Shown piece by piece: positions 12,504 through 15,008 of a stretch of 15,008 nt of DNA (within the stretch, counting starts at the first letter, position 1; each line of letters starts with the position of its first letter). The position numbers and the translations under genes were made by a program. The notes below the pieces were generated by a model. That model worked only from the letters and a program-made list of their open reading frames with translations, made no database searches and was not told the origin of the DNA. This DNA comes from Candidatus Gastranaerophilales bacterium (GTDB lineage: Bacteria > Cyanobacteriota > Vampirovibrionia > Gastranaerophilales > Gastranaerophilaceae). The DNA is taken from the NCBI GenBank assembly GCA_944323095.1, contig CALURE010000028.1:1-15008 (forward strand), given 5' to 3'.

Positions 12504-14623
12504 TGGCGCAGGAACAAGCTCAGCAGGGTGGAAACGGAACGAATTTAAGCGAAGTTTTTATGGCAATATTTGTACTATTGCTTATTGTTCTGTTGCTCGT
12601 TGAGCTTCCTAACTGGGTTGTAAATTTTTGTATAAGTTTGAATATTGCACTCGGTGTAGTTCTTTTGATGATTTCTTTGTATGTAAAAAAGACACTGGAG
12701 TTAGCATCGTTTCCTTCAATTATTCTTATCGGAACAATGTTCAGGCTTGTACTTTCTATTGCTTCAACAAGGTTGATTTTATCTAAGGGTGAGGCCGGAG
12801 AAGTTATTCATGCATTCGGAACCTTTGTAACCGGCGGCAATATGATTGTTGGCGGTGTAATATTTCTTATCATAACAGTTGTACAGTTTATGGTAATCAC
12901 AAAAGGTGCCGAACGTATTGCGGAAGTTGCCGCACGTTTTGCATTAGATGCTATGCCGGGTAAACAGATGACAATTGATGCGGATTTTAACGCGGGTCTT
13001 ATTTCTCCTGAAGAGGCAACTAAAAAACGTGAAGATTTGCAAAGAGAATCAAACCTTTTCGGTAGCATGGATGGTGCTATGAAATTCGTAAAAGGTGATA
13101 CAATTGCAGGTATTATCATTGTATTAATTAACATTATCGGAGGTTTGTGTATCGGGTGTTTAATGAACCAGATGCCGATTGCGGATGCTGTTTCTAAATA
13201 TACGATTTTAACAATTGGTGACGGTCTTGCATCTCAATTGCCTTCGCTTTTAATGTCAATTGCAGCCGGTGTGTTTATGACACGTTCATCGGCCGCTAAT
13301 TCTTTAGGTTCTGATGTTACGGGGCAGATTGTAAGCAAACCTAATGCTCTGTTTCTTGCATCAATATTTCTTATGTTTCTTGCAATTACAGGTCATACGT
13401 GGTTCTGGCAGGGAACAGGGCTGCCGTTTCTGCCGTTTTGTATGTTTGCAGTTATTTTATTTGTTGCAGGATTTTCAACTCTTATCAATGCGGATGTTCA
13501 ATCACAATTAGGGCAATTGGAAAATGTGCGCCAGAATATGCAGGATCTTGTTAACCCGAACAGAATGTATGAACGTCTCGGGGTTGATGTTTTGAGTTTG
13601 CAGGTCGGGTCAAACCTTCTTGTAATTGCGGATCCTGATCAGGAAGGACAGCTGCTTGCAAAAATTGCCGCATTACGTCAGAGAGTTACTGATGAACTCG
13701 GTTACATTTTGCCTAACATAAGAATTATGGATTCTTCAGCACTGGATGCTAATGAATATATGATTTCAATCCGTGGGAATACTGTTGCGACAGGTTATGT
13801 TTATCCCGGAAAATTAATGGTAATTGCCGACCAGTGGGATGCAATGAAAAAAGAAGTCCCGCAGGATGCAATTATCGGTATAGATCCGACATATCAGACT
13901 CAGGCTTACTGGATTTCTCCTGAGGATGCAAAGGCAGCGCGCTCTGTTACGGCAGTTGATCCTACTGACGTTATTGTTACCCATCTGCAGGAATGTGTAA
14001 GAAAACATGTTGATGAAGTTATGACAAAAACAGATGTGCTTAAGCTTATGGAGCTTGTACGTTCACAGGATCCGACACTTGTTAATGACCTTGTGCCGAC
14101 TATTATTTCTACAAGTGATTTGAGAAAGATTTTTGTTAACTTAATCAGAGAAAAAGTTTCAATAAAAGATATTATATTTGTGTTTGAAAGACTTTGTGAT
14201 TACGCAAGATTTTCAAAAGAACCGGATATCTTATCAGAACGTTTGAGGGCAGCTCTCGGGCGCCAGATATGTTTGTCAAACGTTGGTGATGACAGAGTTT
14301 TGTATGCCCTGACGCTTTCACCTGAGTGGGAAAAGACTCTTGATGACAGCTGCCAGAGAACGGAACTCGGTACAATGTTCCTGTTAAATCCTATGCAGGT
14401 GCAGGAATTGATAGAAACAACTGCGACAACATTAATGAGAGCGCATCAGGCATGCGGACAGCAGCCCGTAATATTGTGTTCTCCAAGAATAAGACTGCCT
14501 TTGTATCAGCTTCTTGAACGTCACATCCCGACAATCGTTGTAATATCTTATTCCGAATTGATTACGGATATTAAAGTTGAAGCAATTGACACAATCGGTG
14601 AATCTTATCAAATGGAACAATAG
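12503..14623 (+). CDS. flhA: FlhA/SctV-type export gate protein
   Basis: FlhA forms the nonameric export gate that selects substrates and uses the proton gradient. The 706-residue length and all domains are intact: an N-terminal part with about eight membrane helices (from 18-35 to about 306-327), the FHIPEP-type loop with KGAERIAEVAARFALDAM (134-151) and PGKQMTIDADFNAGL (152-166), GSMDGAMKFVKGD (187-199), and a large cytoplasmic domain from about 345 to the end with a C-terminal GTMFLLNPMQVQEL and PVILCSPRIRLPLY. The sequence is closer in feel to flagellar FlhA than to virulence SctV (for example VVQFMVITKGAERIAEVAARF), but the two families overlap. AAGGAA lies 7-8 bases before the ATG, inside fliH. 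No obvious terminator follows. Confidence 0.95.
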   Translation: MAQEQAQQGGNGTNLSEVFMAIFVLLLIVLLLVELPNWVVNFCISLNIALGVVLLMISLYVKKTLELASFPSIILIGTMFRLVLSIASTRLILSKGEAGEVIHAFGTFVTGGNMIVGGVIFLIITVVQFMVITKGAERIAEVAARFALDAMPGKQMTIDADFNAGLISPEEATKKREDLQRESNLFGSMDGAMKFVKGDTIAGIIIVLINIIGGLCIGCLMNQMPIADAVSKYTILTIGDGLASQLPSLLMSIAAGVFMTRSSAANSLGSDVTGQIVSKPNALFLASIFLMFLAITGHTWFWQGTGLPFLPFCMFAVILFVAGFSTLINADVQSQLGQLENVRQNMQDLVNPNRMYERLGVDVLSLQVGSNLLVIADPDQEGQLLAKIAALRQRVTDELGYILPNIRIMDSSALDANEYMISIRGNTVATGYVYPGKLMVIADQWDAMKKEVPQDAIIGIDPTYQTQAYWISPEDAKAARSVTAVDPTDVIVTHLQECVRKHVDEVMTKTDVLKLMELVRSQDPTLVNDLVPTIISTSDLRKIFVNLIREKVSIKDIIFVFERLCDYARFSKEPDILSERLRAALGRQICLSNVGDDRVLYALTLSPEWEKTLDDSCQRTELGTMFLLNPMQVQELIETTATTLMRAHQACGQQPVILCSPRIRLPLYQLLERHIPTIVVISYSELITDIKVEAIDTIGESYQMEQ

Positions 14624-14692
14624 TACTACGTACGCAGCCCTTTGGTGCAATATTGGTCTAAAGTAATTTATATTAATGAACAATTTATTAAA

Positions 14693-14899
14693 ATGAAAAA
14701 AATAATTTTATTTTTAATTTCAATTTACCAGAAGATTTCTAAGCATATGCCTGCCGTTTGCCGTTTTTATCCGACATGTTCCGAGTACACCCGTCAGGCA
14801 ATAGAGAAATACGGAGTAATAAAAGGCGGATGGCTCGGGATAAAAAGGATTAGCAAATGTCATCCGTACCATGAAGGCGGATATGATCCGGTGCCTTGA
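14693..14899 (+). CDS. yidD: YidD membrane protein insertion efficiency factor
   Basis: YidD is a small inner-membrane-associated protein that assists the insertase YidC. Starting at the ATG at 14693, the protein has 68 residues, normal for the family. It shows the characteristic core: an N-terminal amphipathic/hydrophobic helix (ILFLISIYQKIS), then CRFYPTCSEYTRQAIEKYG (23-41) and KGGWLGIKRISKCHP (44-58), with three conserved Cys (23, 29, 56). A TTG at 14642 would add 17 unrelated residues and is not preferred. There is no clear Shine-Dalgarno sequence. It lies 69 bases after flhA in the same direction; yidD usually neighbours rpmH, rnpA and yidC, so this position is unusual and probably has no functional tie to export. 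Confidence 0.9.
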   Translation: MKKIILFLISIYQKISKHMPAVCRFYPTCSEYTRQAIEKYGVIKGGWLGIKRISKCHPYHEGGYDPVP

Positions 14900-14906
14900 T
14901 TTTTTT

Positions 14907-14990
14907 AATACTCCCTCTCCTGTGGGAGAGAGCTGGGGTGAGGGCGAATTATCAGAAGATAGGAGGGTAGGAGGATTGGAAGATAAGCTT
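14907..14990 (+). repeat. Long intergenic palindromic repeat, right copy
   Basis: Inverted copy of 72-149. It has the hairpin CTCTCC-TGT-GGGAGAG, AGCTGGGGTGAGGG, and the tail AGAAGATAGGAGG...AGGATTGGAAGATAAGCT, matching base for base over long runs. It starts eight bases after yidD and could act as its transcription terminator because of the hairpin. Confidence 0.8.
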
Positions 14991-15008
14991 TTTAACGTAA
15001 ATGGCTTA

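Noticed and set aside
12808..13134. 108-aa open frame on the minus strand within flhA
   Set aside because: Fully inside the conserved FlhA coding region with no ribosome site or family resemblance.
14642..14692. TTG start extending yidD by 17 residues
   Set aside because: The extension is not typical of YidD, and the ATG at 14693 gives the family's usual N-terminus and length.
72..14990. Composite transposon bounded by the inverted repeats
   Set aside because: No transposase or integrase gene and no target duplications visible; the repeats resemble a common intergenic family.

Overview
This AT-rich window looks like a chromosomal segment from an uncultured gut bacterium, most likely of the Vampirovibrionia/Melainabacteria type (Gastranaerophilales-like). 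That placement is an inference: it rests on the gene style, the remembered look of the N-terminal family that starts MGMAASQARYLGLTARK, and the combination of low GC with divergent flagellar-type export genes. No rRNA or marker gene is present to confirm it.

Layout. Positions 1-388 hold no gene, only a cluster of intergenic palindromic repeats and then a promoter. Positions 389-3271 (+) carry four proteins of no assigned function: a 416-aa protein with helical ends and a large central insert, a 272-aa Gly/Ala/Ser-rich protein with a hydrophobic patch, a 90-aa basic protein, and a 108-aa protein that shares both ends with the 416-aa one. A bidirectional terminator separates these from a minus-strand 214-aa coiled-coil protein (3300-3944) with a near-consensus promoter. 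Next come a divergent PurH (4284-5789), a convergent minus-strand glycosyltransferase (5795-6664), a dCMP deaminase (6744-7190) and a membrane GT-C glycosyltransferase (7196-8323) that carries a G10 tract. From 8488 to 14623 lies a flagellar-type type III export cluster in the order FliE, FliF, FliG-like, FliH, FlhA, followed by yidD (14693-14899) and a terminal repeat.

How the genes fit together. FliE, FliF, the FliG-like protein, FliH and FlhA would form the rod junction, MS ring, ring adaptor, ATPase regulator and export gate of a type III export machine. No flagellin, hook, motor or switch C-ring gene (FliM/FliN, MotA/B) is visible here. The FliG-like protein has an unrelated N-terminal domain and no obvious torque domain. 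The 416/108-aa pair has conserved ends with an optional middle, the architecture of an exported filament or needle subunit family, and the 272-aa protein could be an exported partner. The working hypothesis is therefore a reduced or repurposed flagellar-type export system with its own candidate substrates upstream. This is inference from architecture and proximity.

The most notable non-coding feature is a repeat of about 185-200 bp present twice. It ends directly at the start codons of purH and of the FliG-like gene and carries a near-perfect sigma-70-type promoter (TTGACA-17-TAAGAT) in each copy. An inverted pair of repeats of about 80 bp lies near the two window ends, and a perfect 16-bp palindrome and a long stem-loop sit upstream of fliF and fliE.
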